From Bacillus sp. FJAT-49736 (lineage in GTDB: Bacteria; Bacillota; Bacilli; Bacillales; Bacillaceae_C): a stretch of DNA of 64,000 nucleotides. Shown in pieces: positions 1 to 8,067 of this stretch (the stretch's first letter is position 1; every line of letters begins with the position of its first letter). A program made the position numbers and the translations under genes. Location of the stretch: positions 248,001-312,000 of the forward strand of contig NZ_JAGYPI010000003.1 of the NCBI RefSeq assembly GCF_018343615.1. The letters run 5' to 3'. The notes beneath the pieces were generated by a model that saw only the letters and a list, made by a program, of their open reading frames with translations, was not told the origin of the DNA and did not search any database.

Positions 1-554
1 ATTTTATCTCCGCCGACTTTTATCGTTTTACTAGTAACTACGCCGCCGTAGGATATAATCGCAACCTCAGTAGTTCCTCCACCTATATCTACAATTACAT
101 TGGCAACAGGCTCATCTACTGGCAAGTCAGCTCCAATAGCCGCAGCAACGGGTTCCTCAATTAAATGAACATTTTTGGCTCCGCTGTTTTTTACAGCATC
201 TTGAATTGCTCTTCGCTCCACTGAGGTAGCCCCAGAAGGCGTACAAACAATGACATTTGGCTTTCTTACTGCCATGCCAAGCTGTTTGCTGATCCTTTTC
301 ATGATAATTCTTAGCATCTCTGTAGTAATGTCGAAATCAGCAATTACCCCATCCTTTAATGGGCGAATGGCTACTACCTTTTCAGGAGTTTTTCCGATCA
401 TGCTTTTGGCTTCCGTGCCTACAGCCATTATCTTTTTTGTATCTGTATTAATTGCCACTACGGATGGTTCGTTTAATATAATTCCTTTTGATTTACTATA
501 TACAAGTGTATTTGCGGTACCTAGATCAATTCCAATATCAACATTTGAAAACAT
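1..554 (-). CDS. mreBH: Actin-like cell-shape protein MreBH (3' part outside window)
   Basis: Bacterial actin homologue that polymerises under the membrane and guides wall synthesis. The visible 184 residues start [16 protein letters not shown], which contains the phosphate-1 loop of the actin/Hsp70 ATPase fold. They continue through [43 protein letters not shown] and the phosphate-2 motif [10 protein letters not shown]. From memory the sequence matches B. subtilis MreBH better than MreB or Mbl ([17 protein letters not shown]). The start ATG follows AAAGGTG. The gene stands alone rather than in a mreBCD cluster, as expected for mreBH. The C-terminal ~150 residues lie off the left edge. Mbl is the main alternative. 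Confidence 0.85.
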   Translation of the reverse strand, partial: MFSNVDIGIDLGTANTLVYSKSKGIILNEPSVVAINTDTKKIMAVGTEAKSMIGKTPEKVVAIRPLKDGVIADFDITTEMLRIIMKRISKQLGMAVRKPNVIVCTPSGATSVERRAIQDAVKNSGAKNVHLIEEPVAAAIGADLPVDEPVANVIVDIGGGTTEVAIISYGGVVTSKTIKVGGDK

Positions 555-1044
555 TCCTTATTCACCTTTCCCTTATTAAATAAATGCTTTCTTTTCAATA
601 AAGCATTGAGAGCAAACATTGACGAAAAACTACATAATTTGTCATTCATATAAATCTTCCATTAAGTATAGACGATTTATGAGGGTAAGAAAGTATACAA
701 TTTATACCAAGGTGTAATTATTACAAATGTAAAGAAAAGAAATAATTCCTGCTAAGACTGTTGCAAGAAGAATCAAGATAAAACATTAGCTTTCAGTAGC
801 TATCACACTGTCATTCAATCTTAAACGTTTTGTAAAAATGTAATAGGGTATACATGATAGCTGTATACCCTATACTAAAATATATTAAGTTCTGCTAGAA
901 TTTAATCCTATTTTTTCGTTCAGTTTCATGTGAGATTGACACTTTTAAATTCACAAACGCCTACCGAAAAATATTCATTCCTAACAAAAAGGTCGTTGCT
1001 AACAGTTTTATCTGAAAAAGTAATAAATTTTATGGAAAGAGCAT
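555..1044. other. Gene-free interval upstream of mreBH
   Basis: About 490 AT-rich bases between the mreBH start and the end of ycgQ. A short open frame at 930-1130 has no convincing ribosome binding site or protein character. The only structure seen is the strong dyad at 843-873, listed separately. The mreBH promoter must lie in 560-720, but no clear -35/-10 pair was singled out. Confidence 0.5.
843..873. repeat. Perfect 11-bp inverted repeat
   Basis: ATAGGGTATAC, a 9-nt loop, then GTATACCCTAT. The stem is perfect but no run of T follows on either strand, so it is not a typical intrinsic terminator. It lies between the convergent end of ycgQ and the mreBH promoter region. It could be an operator or a transcript-end hairpin. 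Confidence 0.6.
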
Positions 1045-1881
1045 TTAATAATTTCGATACACATATTGATCCTTCGGTGCAGCTATTGATTCTACTTTAT
1101 CTACCTTTAGGACAGGAATCGTTTTCTTAAATGGCTGGTAGTATTCCGAAGTCAAGGTACCTTTGACCTGGAGCCATTCATCATTATGATAATGAACATT
1201 CTTCGGAAATTCCACTAGCATGCCGAATACACCAGAATCTGCTACACAGTGAATAATACCAAATCGGAAAATAAACACTTGGTTTGCTGCCAAATTATCT
1301 TCGTTATATGCAAAGCCTCTGAACTGAATAGTTTTGCCCATGAAGTCCCCTGGGAATCGATAGATGGTTTCCATTCCTTGCAGCCAATCCTCATCACTAA
1401 GAATGAGCTCATTCCCTTGCTTGCTGAATTTTTTCTTGGACTTATCCATTAATTCATCATAGCCGTCCGTACCATAATATACACTGGAATCGGGCTGCAA
1501 AAATTCATGAATAGCTGATGTATCTTTGTCATTGTATACATTGAAATTAAATCCCTTTGCTTTTACAATGCTGGAATCGAGCGTAGCCACCGGCAGACAT
1601 AAAACAGAAAAAATCGGAAAGATAAGTACCGGGAGCATAATATATTCTTTCCATGTTTTTGGATGGTGATGATGTTCACAACCGTGCTCACAAGGCTCTT
1701 CCGCTTCCTTATCTCCTTTTATATAAAAGAAGAGCTGGACAATGGTTAAGAAAAAGAGCACAAAAATAGTGATAAAGGAAATGTAAGAGTATTTCATATT
1801 AATGTATTTGCTAATGGATCCAGTCGCATGTAAATGTAAAAAGAGAAAAGAGAAACCAAGTAAAATAAAAAATCGTAGCAT
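1045..1881 (-). CDS. ycgQ: TIGR03943-family membrane protein YcgQ, putative permease subunit
   Basis: 278-residue protein of the TIGR03943/YcgQ family, always found beside the YcgR permease. It has about four N-terminal hydrophobic helices. Between the second and third lies a metal-ligand-rich cytoplasmic stretch (CEHGCEHHHHPK, near residues 64-75). The C-terminal domain (about 110-278) is soluble and carries FRFGIIHCVADSGVFGMLVEFP, typical of the family. It lies downstream of ycgR on the same strand, separated by 216 bp that hold a structured repeat-like element. The biological substrate is not established. The His/Cys cluster here and the His cluster in YcgR suggest a metal or metal-dependent process; this is inference. 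Confidence 0.82.
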   Translation of the reverse strand: MLRFFILLGFSFLFLHLHATGSISKYINMKYSYISFITIFVLFFLTIVQLFFYIKGDKEAEEPCEHGCEHHHHPKTWKEYIMLPVLIFPIFSVLCLPVATLDSSIVKAKGFNFNVYNDKDTSAIHEFLQPDSSVYYGTDGYDELMDKSKKKFSKQGNELILSDEDWLQGMETIYRFPGDFMGKTIQFRGFAYNEDNLAANQVFIFRFGIIHCVADSGVFGMLVEFPKNVHYHNDEWLQVKGTLTSEYYQPFKKTIPVLKVDKVESIAAPKDQYVYRNY

Positions 1882-1950
1882 GCTTCACATTTTCCTTTCT
1901 AAAAGAAAAAACAAGTTTTTTATTTAAAAATAATATACGAGTTTAATCTC

Positions 1951-2097
1951 TGTCTGACTACAGCGCCTATCGGCTGGCGGATTTCTACTTCTCCTTCCTA
2001 CGATAAGTCAACATCGACTCGTTCCTCGTCGTGTTTTCTTTATCTCAGTCGAAGACTCCAAAATCCGTACGCCAAAGCTGTGGCGCCTGCGCTTTTC
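1951..2097. repeat. GC-rich folded intergenic element between ycgR and ycgQ
   Basis: About 145 bp, clearly richer in GC than its surroundings, beginning TGTCTGACTACAGCGCC and ending GTGGCGCCTGCGCTTTTC. The ends can pair: CAGCGCC and GGCGGATTT on the left against AAATCC, GCC and GGCGC on the right. Similar elements with a GCGCTTTTC end are, from memory, dispersed in Bacillaceae genomes. No second copy is present in this window. Confidence 0.45.
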
Positions 2098-2982
2098 TTA
2101 TGAAAATTGTCCAATGACTAACGATCCTAAAAATACGAATAACGCAACATATATAAATAAGAACAAAATAAATTTAGGTTTAAACGCCTGTAGCATCATT
2201 AGGGTGTTTTTTATATCAAACATTGCACCAAATACTAAAAAAGCAACAATAGAGCTAAGACCAAATGTACTTTGGAACGAGGATGCTACAAATGCATCTG
2301 CTTCTGAACAGATTGATAGCACGTACCCAAGTCCCATCATTACAAGATGGGAAGAAATTGGACCATGGCCGATGGAAGTTAAAGTAGAAGTCTTCACATA
2401 TGTTTGCATTGCTGCCGCTATTAAAGCTCCTATTATTAGAAATTTCCCTACAGAGAAAAATTCATCAATTGTATGTTGAATAGTACCTTTTAGTTTTCCT
2501 TTAAAGCCATGTCCGTGATGGTGGTGATCATGAACCATTGTTTCCCTTAGTTGAGAGGTTTTAAATTGATAAGAAATAATAAATCCAACAATTACAGAAA
2601 CAACAAAGGAAAGACCTCCACGATACAAGACCATTCTCCAGCTATTTCCAAAGGCGATATAGGTAGAGAACAAAACAATTGGATTAATAATCGGCCCTGT
2701 CAACATAAAGCTGATCGCAGCATGTAGCGGAACACCTTTTGACATCAATCTTCTCGAAATTGGAACAATTCCACATTCACAGGCTGGAAATAGTGCACCC
2801 ATAACTGTTGCAACAAGGACCGCCAAAAAACGATTCTTTGGCAGGATTTTAGAAATCATTTCTTCGGTTACAAACATTTGAATGATACCGGAGACAAGTA
2901 CTCCAAGGAGTACAAATGGCAATGATTCTATGAGTATACTAATGAAGATAGTATTCATTTGTAAAAAGGATTGACTCGACAT
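2098..2982 (-). CDS. ycgR: UPF0718-family permease YcgR
   Basis: 294-residue polytopic membrane protein of the DUF318/UPF0718 permease family. Eight or so hydrophobic segments flank a central cytoplasmic loop with MVHDHHHHGHGFKGK (about residues 151-165). The motif ALFPACECGIVPISRRL near residue 63 holds the paired cysteines conserved in the family, and FMLTGPIINPIVLFSTY follows. The ATG is preceded by AAAAGGAGAC at good spacing. It forms a two-gene unit with ycgQ downstream, which fits a two-subunit transporter. The substrate is unknown; the His-rich loop is consistent with metal sensing or binding. Confidence 0.85.
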   Translation of the reverse strand: MSSQSFLQMNTIFISILIESLPFVLLGVLVSGIIQMFVTEEMISKILPKNRFLAVLVATVMGALFPACECGIVPISRRLMSKGVPLHAAISFMLTGPIINPIVLFSTYIAFGNSWRMVLYRGGLSFVVSVIVGFIISYQFKTSQLRETMVHDHHHHGHGFKGKLKGTIQHTIDEFFSVGKFLIIGALIAAAMQTYVKTSTLTSIGHGPISSHLVMMGLGYVLSICSEADAFVASSFQSTFGLSSIVAFLVFGAMFDIKNTLMMLQAFKPKFILFLFIYVALFVFLGSLVIGQFS

Positions 2983-3005
2983 GAATTCGTCTCCTTTTAA
3001 TCTAT

Positions 3006-3078
3006 TAGGCTCTTTTCTTTGACCTTACTGCATTTGTAGGTAAAAATCTCATCCAAAGTTTTTAAGAAAAGTTGGCCG
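3006..3078. repeat. MITE-like element, short degenerate copy
   Basis: Starts TTAGGCTCTTTTCTTTGACC and ends TTTTTAAGAAAAGTTGGCC, so the ends form imperfect terminal inverted repeats of the GGCTSTTTTCT type seen at five other places in this window. It lies upstream of ycgR. It has no coding capacity. Confidence 0.4.
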
Positions 3079-3273
3079 AAATAATAGCTTATTTATCTAA
3101 TATATAGTAATAATCTAAGCGAAACAGCACTTATGAAAATGATATCCTGTATTATAGCTCACATTTAATCCTTTGCCAAACGAAATACCTAAAAAAGGGA
3201 AGAGGAAGATACTTGAAAAGTAACGATGAAATTTTAAAATTATTAGTATTTATTATCAAAATTTGCAAACAAT

Positions 3274-3300
3274 AAAACCTCACTTCGAGGGTGAGGTTTT
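3274..3300. terminator. Bidirectional terminator after ykhA
   Basis: Stem AAAACCTCAC / GTGAGGTTTT with a 7-nt loop, giving T runs on both strands. It lies just past the end of the thioesterase gene read on the minus strand. Confidence 0.8.
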
Positions 3301-3312
3301 GAAATAGAATCT

Positions 3313-3825
3313 TTAATGTCCCTTTTGGAAAAATCGCGCTAAATCCTCGCTTTCCTTTTTTCTTTCCTTCCGATGCTCTGCTCTTTTAATGGCTGTTTCA
3401 TTTAACCATTTTTCCTCTTCCGTTTCAGGGATAACAGATGGAATTTGTGTTGGTTTTCCATGCTCATCTAAGGCAACAAATGTTAAAAAGGACAGAGCTG
3501 CGACGGATCTCTCTTTTTTTAGAAGATTTTCTGAAGTGATTTTCAAAAAAATCTCCATGGAGCTTCTGCCCGTCCAAGAAACCATCGCCTCTATTGTAAC
3601 CACATCGCCGACACGAATAGGCTTGATAAAATCGACTGAATCTGTTGAAGCTGTTACAACTGGACCTCTTGCTAATTTAGTTGCAGCAATAGCGGCAGTT
3701 TCGTCGATATAAGCCATTAATTTTCCACCAAATAAAGTTCCGTGGTGATTAGTATCGGGAGGGAAAACTTGTCTCATTTGAACCGTTAATGTTTCCCGCA
3801 TGAAAATTGAATGTTTATCATTCAT
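3313..3825 (-). CDS. ykhA: Acyl-CoA thioesterase, hotdog fold (YkhA-like)
   Basis: Hydrolyses acyl-CoA thioesters to free acid and CoA. The 170-residue protein carries the hotdog signature PDTNHHGTLFGGKLMAYIDE, with the catalytic Asp/Asn region near residues 20-40. ASTDSVDFIKPIRVGD and VSWTGRSSMEIF follow. The C-terminal tail is basic (RAEHRKERKK), as in YkhA/BACH-type enzymes. I start at the ATG at 3825 (MNDKHS) because TTGGAGTG sits 8 nt upstream. The longer GTG start at 3834 would overlap that ribosome binding site. Single-gene unit, divergent from hutH. Confidence 0.88.
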   Translation of the reverse strand: MNDKHSIFMRETLTVQMRQVFPPDTNHHGTLFGGKLMAYIDETAAIAATKLARGPVVTASTDSVDFIKPIRVGDVVTIEAMVSWTGRSSMEIFLKITSENLLKKERSVAALSFLTFVALDEHGKPTQIPSVIPETEEEKWLNETAIKRAEHRKERKKESEDLARFFQKGH

Positions 3826-3954
3826 CAAAGTCACTCCAATAGTTTATTTAACGTTATTATATACAAATGCAGATACATTATAAATATTTGCACGTCTGCT
3901 TTCTTATACTAACACAGTAATATAATAACTTGTTAAAATATGGAACATTTTTAA

Positions 3955-3984
3955 TTGACAAAATACTTTCCGCGAACGTATTCT
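3955..3984 (+). promoter_or_regulatory. Sigma-A promoter of hutH leader, with dyad in spacer
   Basis: TTGACA at 3955-3960, an 18-nt spacer, then TATTCT at 3979-3984. Within and overlapping the spacer, 3964-3980 (TACTTTCCGCGAACGTA) is an imperfect palindrome with six of eight pairs matching, a plausible repressor or CcpA-like site. It does not fit the cre consensus well. Transcription would begin near 3991, leaving a leader of about 175 nt before hutH. Confidence 0.6.
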
Positions 3985-4049
3985 GTAATTAGAAATGGTT
4001 TTTTTATAAAAAGGCATAATAGTGAGTTTATGAAAAAAGGTGAGTACCT

Positions 4050-4094
4050 ATGAGAAGACACTTCCATGTAAAAATAGGTGTAATAAAGGCTTGA
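4050..4094 (+). CDS. Candidate leader peptide in the hutH leader
   Basis: A 14-residue open frame, [14 protein letters not shown], with AAGGTGAG ending 7 nt before its ATG, so it should be translated. Two of the first six residues are histidine (CAC and CAT), fitting a leader for a histidine-degrading enzyme. Its TGA stop (4092-4094) lies inside the 5' arm of the terminator at 4087-4119. A ribosome at the stop codon would block the terminator; a ribosome halted at the His codons would not. I infer a sensing role from position and composition; no homologue is known to me. Chance occurrence is possible for so short a frame. Confidence 0.5.
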   Translation: MRRHFHVKIGVIKA

Positions 4095-4127
4095 TCACAT
4101 GATACCAGTGGTCGAGCCTTTTTCTTT
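4087..4127 (+). terminator. Attenuator terminator in front of hutH
   Basis: Stem AGGCTTGATCAC / GTGGTCGAGCCT, fully paired over 12 bp with three G-U pairs and a 9-nt loop. TTTTTTCTTTAG follows directly. It lies between the promoter and hutH with no complete larger gene upstream on this strand. It must therefore be read through for hutH expression, the hallmark of an attenuator. Confidence 0.85.
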
Positions 4128-4164
4128 AGTGTGCTACTGTGTCAAAAGAAAAGGGGATGTAAAC

Positions 4165-5685
4165 ATGGAGCTTACAGGAAATACATTAACACTTAAATCA
4201 GTAAATGAAGTTTTATTTAACAAAGAATTTGTCGTTGCTTCTCCTGAAAGCATGGAGCGAGTGCAGAAAAGTCATGAAGCAGTGACGAAAATTGTTGAAG
4301 AAAAGAAAGTAGTTTATGGTATTACGACAGGGTTTGGAAAATTCAGCGATGTCTTTATCGATTCAGAGAATGTAGAGGAGCTTCAACTCAATCTTATTCA
4401 TTCACATGCCTGTGGCGTAGGGGATCCATTCCCTGAGGTTGTTTCGCGAGCAATGTTATTATTGCGTGCCAATGCATTGCTTAAGGGATTTTCTGGAGTA
4501 CGTCCAGTTGTAATCCATCGCCTACTAGATTTATTAAATGCTCATATCCATCCAGTGATCCCGCAACAAGGTTCATTGGGAGCAAGCGGCGATTTAGCTC
4601 CGTTATCCCATTTAGCTCTTGCATTAATGGGAGAAGGGGAAGTTTTCTATAAGGGTGAGCGTACAGGTGCATGGACAGCGTTAGAAAAAGAAGGTATTCC
4701 TCCTATTACACTTCAAGCAAAAGAAGGCCTTGCCTTAATAAATGGGACTCAAGCAATGACTGCAATGGGTATCGTAGCGTTCCTGGAGGCCGAGAAATTA
4801 GCAAAACAAAGTGAACTAATTGCCTCCATTACCATGGAAGCGCTACAGGGAATTATTGATGCGTTTGATGAGGATGTTCATCTTGCACGCGGTTATTACC
4901 AACAAGTAGAGGTAGCTAGAAGAATTCGTGAATATTTGACTGATAGCAAGCTTATAACCAGACAAGGGGAGTTACGAGTACAGGATGCCTACTCATTAAG
5001 ATGTATTCCGCAAGTGCATGGAGCATCATGGCAAGCATTAGATTATGTAAGGGAAAAGCTCGAAATCGAAATGAATGCCGCAACGGATAATCCGCTTATC
5101 TTTAATGATGGTGAGAAAGTAATATCCGGAGGAAACTTCCACGGCCAACCAATTGCTCTTGCAATGGATTTTATGAAAATTGCAGTGGCGGAATTAGCTA
5201 ATATTTCGGAAAGACGAATTGAAAGATTAGTCAATCCACAATTAAATGATTTACCTGGATTTTTAAGTCCTGAACCTGGTTTGCAATCCGGTGCAATGAT
5301 CATGCAATATGCAGCGGCATCGTTAGTATCGGAAAATAAAACGCTTGCGCATCCAGCAAGTGTGGACTCCATTCCTTCATCGGCAAATCAAGAAGATCAT
5401 GTAAGCATGGGAACGATTGCGGCGAGGCACGCCTATCAGATTTTGCAAAATACAAGAAGGGTACTGGCTATTGAAATGATCTGCGCAATGCAGGGCGCAG
5501 AGTATCGCGGAGTGGAAAAAATGGCAGGTGCAACAAAAAGCTATTATGAAAAAGGGCGCCAAATTGTACCTAGTATCATAAAGGATCGCATTTTCTCTAC
5601 TGATATGGAAGCAATGGCAGCATGGCTAAAGGATTCGGATGAATCCATTGCATTGGATACAAAGCAAAGTTCGAAAGTTCAATAA
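4165..5685 (+). CDS. hutH: Histidine ammonia-lyase
   Basis: First step of histidine catabolism: L-histidine to urocanate and ammonia, using an MIO cofactor formed from an internal Ala-Ser-Gly. The triad is at residues 140-142 ([14 protein letters not shown]). [31 protein letters not shown] and QEDHVSMG are also present. The 506-residue length is normal. I start at the ATG at 4165, after AAAAGGGGATG; an in-frame upstream extension to 4099 would run through the terminator. The other hut genes are not adjacent and no hutP precedes it, unlike B. subtilis. Regulation is likely by the leader described at 4050-4127. Confidence 0.96.
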   Translation: MELTGNTLTLKSVNEVLFNKEFVVASPESMERVQKSHEAVTKIVEEKKVVYGITTGFGKFSDVFIDSENVEELQLNLIHSHACGVGDPFPEVVSRAMLLLRANALLKGFSGVRPVVIHRLLDLLNAHIHPVIPQQGSLGASGDLAPLSHLALALMGEGEVFYKGERTGAWTALEKEGIPPITLQAKEGLALINGTQAMTAMGIVAFLEAEKLAKQSELIASITMEALQGIIDAFDEDVHLARGYYQQVEVARRIREYLTDSKLITRQGELRVQDAYSLRCIPQVHGASWQALDYVREKLEIEMNAATDNPLIFNDGEKVISGGNFHGQPIALAMDFMKIAVAELANISERRIERLVNPQLNDLPGFLSPEPGLQSGAMIMQYAAASLVSENKTLAHPASVDSIPSSANQEDHVSMGTIAARHAYQILQNTRRVLAIEMICAMQGAEYRGVEKMAGATKSYYEKGRQIVPSIIKDRIFSTDMEAMAAWLKDSDESIALDTKQSSKVQ

Positions 5686-5692
5686 TAGAAAA

Positions 5693-5730
5693 ACGCCATA
5701 TAAGGTATAACCCTTATATGGCGTTATTTT
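5693..5730. terminator. Bidirectional terminator between hutH and yteA
   Basis: ACGCCATATAAGG with its complement CCTTATATGGCGT and a short loop. T runs follow on the plus side (TTATTTTATT), and A runs precede it for the minus side. It serves both convergent genes. Confidence 0.88.
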
Positions 5731-6499
5731 ATTCATCCTCATCCTCCACATACGGATCATGCTCGTATCTTGGTAAATCTCCAAAAGTCGTCATGATATT
5801 TTCCTCTTCCAGCACATCATTGTATTTTTTATATTGTTCATTTCGGAAAATATAATGATTTTTCCCTTCCATATCTGTTCCTACGAAATTTTCAAAATCC
5901 TCTACATAACCAACATTTTCATCAGAGTCAATATACATTTCATTATAGTGATCGGGAGGATTTACGAAATCAGAAGGGGATTCCGATGTACCCCATTTCG
6001 CAACATCCTGCCAAGAATCCTCCGCATCATAAGCTTCGGACTCATCTAGTTTGTTATCAAAGTTGAATTTTCCCCAAGGAGGCATTAATACACCTTCCTC
6101 GATTGGACGATTTGTTGAAACGGTCCGATCGGGGGTATGGTCAATGCAATAAAGTGTCTGTGGAATAGCTTCGAGCCTCTCAAGTGGAATTTCCTTTCCA
6201 CATTCCTTACATTTGCCGTAGGCGCCATTTTCAATTGCATCTAGGGCACGTTCAATATTTTTTAATTCATACTCACTATGCTCATTTAGGGCAATATCCT
6301 TTTCCCGTTCGTACAATTCTGTTCCCTCGTCACCGGGATGATTGTCATAACTGGATAGTTCTCCAACAGCATCATGGGGATGTCCATCCTCTAAACCATA
6401 ATTATCGTTTAACTGAAATTGATGCTCTAGCTCATCTTTAGCTTTTTGCAGCACAGATTGGAAGTGAGATAATTGCTGTGAAGTAAGAATAACAATCAC
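5729..6499 (-). CDS. yteA: YteA-family protein with TraR/DksA C4 zinc finger
   Basis: 256-residue cytoplasmic protein of the YteA family. The N-terminal helical region (about 1-85) resembles DksA/TraR. A zinc finger follows near residues 97-120: CKECGKEIPLERLEAIPQ, then YCIDH. The acidic C-terminal half (about 130-256) is specific to the sporulation-associated YteA group. The start is GTG with AGGA five bases before it; no in-frame ATG is nearby. Family members may modulate RNA polymerase, but the function of YteA itself is unproven. Monocistronic between two terminators. Confidence 0.85.
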   Translation of the reverse strand: MIVILTSQQLSHFQSVLQKAKDELEHQFQLNDNYGLEDGHPHDAVGELSSYDNHPGDEGTELYEREKDIALNEHSEYELKNIERALDAIENGAYGKCKECGKEIPLERLEAIPQTLYCIDHTPDRTVSTNRPIEEGVLMPPWGKFNFDNKLDESEAYDAEDSWQDVAKWGTSESPSDFVNPPDHYNEMYIDSDENVGYVEDFENFVGTDMEGKNHYIFRNEQYKKYNDVLEEENIMTTFGDLPRYEHDPYVEDEDE

Positions 6500-6561
6500 T
6501 TCTTTCCTATAAATTCTTCATCTGTCTGTATTATTTAACAAAAACAATGAAAAAATGACTG

Positions 6562-6595
6562 TAAAAAAAAGCAAGCAAACCCTTTAAGCTTGCTT
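6562..6595 (-). terminator. Terminator overlapping the 3' end of the MFS gene
   Basis: On the minus strand AAGCAAGC, an 11-nt loop containing the stop codon, GCTTGCTT, then a run of T. The stem begins inside the last codons of the transporter gene. Confidence 0.85.
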
Positions 6596-7855
6596 ACTTC
6601 TTTGAATATCAAATTGTCGAAATACAAGACCATATAATCCGGCACTTATAATAGATATGAATGCCAATACGATAAACGTATTATAATACCCTAACATGGA
6701 GGCTAACGGTATGGAGATAGGAGCAATTGTTCTGCCAATCGTATATCGTAAGCTTGCTGCTGCAAAATATTGGCCGCGCATTTCTTCAGGGGCAAGCTTA
6801 GAAATAAAGCTTTGTTGTATTCCTGTTACCATTAACTCGGCAAAGGAGAAAATAGCCATCGAGATGATAAAGCCCCACACAAATGGGAATTGCCCGAAGA
6901 AGTAAATAGATAGCGCATATGTAATGGAAGATAGCATAAACACATATTTTTCCTTATATTTTGCCATCCAGCGCGTAACAATAACCGTAAATAATGCTAC
7001 AAGAAAACCATTTTCGGAAAGTATAATTCCAAACAATTGCTCACCTGTAACGGAAATATGCTTAGTACCAAAGTCAAAAAGGGTTGCTTTTGTTACTGTT
7101 TCTTTTGTAAAAACTGGGAAGAGAAGATCCAGCTGCATGAAGGTTTGCGAAACTAAAATACCTGCTATGATAAATAGCAAGAAAATCCGGTCCTTTAAAA
7201 TAATACTGTATGATTTAAACTGAGAAATAATAATCTCCAACCAATTATTCTCCGTATATGTATTTTTACCATTTAATAAAGCAGGTGAGGTTTCTCTTGT
7301 ATATTTTAGTAAGAGCATTCCTAAACATATACAAACTGCTCCCGCAATTACTAATAGTTCAAAACGGTAATTAGTAAAAAAGATTCCTCCTAATATCGGG
7401 CCGATGACAACGGTGATATTTGTAGAGGTGTAAAAAATGGCAAATACGTCACTTCGATCTTTTTCCTTTACAACATCCGCAACCATTGCTTGACTAGCCG
7501 GATAATAAAGGGATCCGAACATACTTGCAATAGAAAAGCAAAAAAAGCTGATTAAATGTGATTCAAACCAAGGGGAGTTTGAAAAACCAAAAATTAAAAA
7601 ACAAGTTCCTTGACCTATAGCTGCGATCACCATCATTTTCTTCCTGCCAAACCGGTCTGCGTAATATCCGCCCAGCAAATTGGCGATCACTGAAAAAACT
7701 TGTGAAACAATTAAAAGGACTCCCGCTGTATTTTTTCCGAATGCTTCTGTAAAATAAATCGTTAAAAACGGAAAGAACATCCAAAAGGTTAAATTCATCA
7801 TCGATTCGCCAATTAAACGAATTTTTAAGTTTTGATCCCAATCGCGTATTCTCAT
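6584..7855 (-). CDS. MFS transporter, multidrug-efflux type
   Basis: 423-residue major facilitator protein with 12 predicted membrane helices. The loop 2-3 signature is GGYYADRFGRKKMM (about residues 62-75), and an antiporter-like GPILGGIFF motif follows in helix 5. A large polar loop between helices 6 and 7 carries NGKNTYTENN. ATG follows CGAGGTAAC. It resembles the YttB/MdtH drug-efflux branch, but substrate cannot be read from sequence. Single gene with its own terminator. Confidence 0.85.
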   Translation of the reverse strand: MRIRDWDQNLKIRLIGESMMNLTFWMFFPFLTIYFTEAFGKNTAGVLLIVSQVFSVIANLLGGYYADRFGRKKMMVIAAIGQGTCFLIFGFSNSPWFESHLISFFCFSIASMFGSLYYPASQAMVADVVKEKDRSDVFAIFYTSTNITVVIGPILGGIFFTNYRFELLVIAGAVCICLGMLLLKYTRETSPALLNGKNTYTENNWLEIIISQFKSYSIILKDRIFLLFIIAGILVSQTFMQLDLLFPVFTKETVTKATLFDFGTKHISVTGEQLFGIILSENGFLVALFTVIVTRWMAKYKEKYVFMLSSITYALSIYFFGQFPFVWGFIISMAIFSFAELMVTGIQQSFISKLAPEEMRGQYFAAASLRYTIGRTIAPISIPLASMLGYYNTFIVLAFISIISAGLYGLVFRQFDIQRSKQA

Positions 7856-8000
7856 AGTTGTTACCTCGAATTTATCTGTTAAGCCATTTTTGTATTATTT
7901 GGAGAAAACAGCCATTACAATATCATATACGAAAAATTTTCCGAAAACAATATAATGGAATAAAAATTACCTATTGTCAAAATAGGCGGAAAATTAAGTA

Positions 8001-8036
8001 AAAAAACCTCCTACTGTTATAAGTAAGAGGTTTCTT
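8001..8036 (-). terminator. Terminator of ampS
   Basis: On the minus strand AAACCTCTTACT / AGTAGGAGGTTT with one mismatch and a 6-nt loop, followed by TTTTTT. It lies about 32 bp beyond the stop of ampS. Confidence 0.85.
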
Positions 8037-8067
8037 AATCCATAGTCTATGGAAAAAAGGAACTAAA

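Noticed and set aside
4019-4077. HutP-binding site in the hutH leader
   Set aside because: Only two isolated TAG triplets occur, without the regular spaced series HutP needs.
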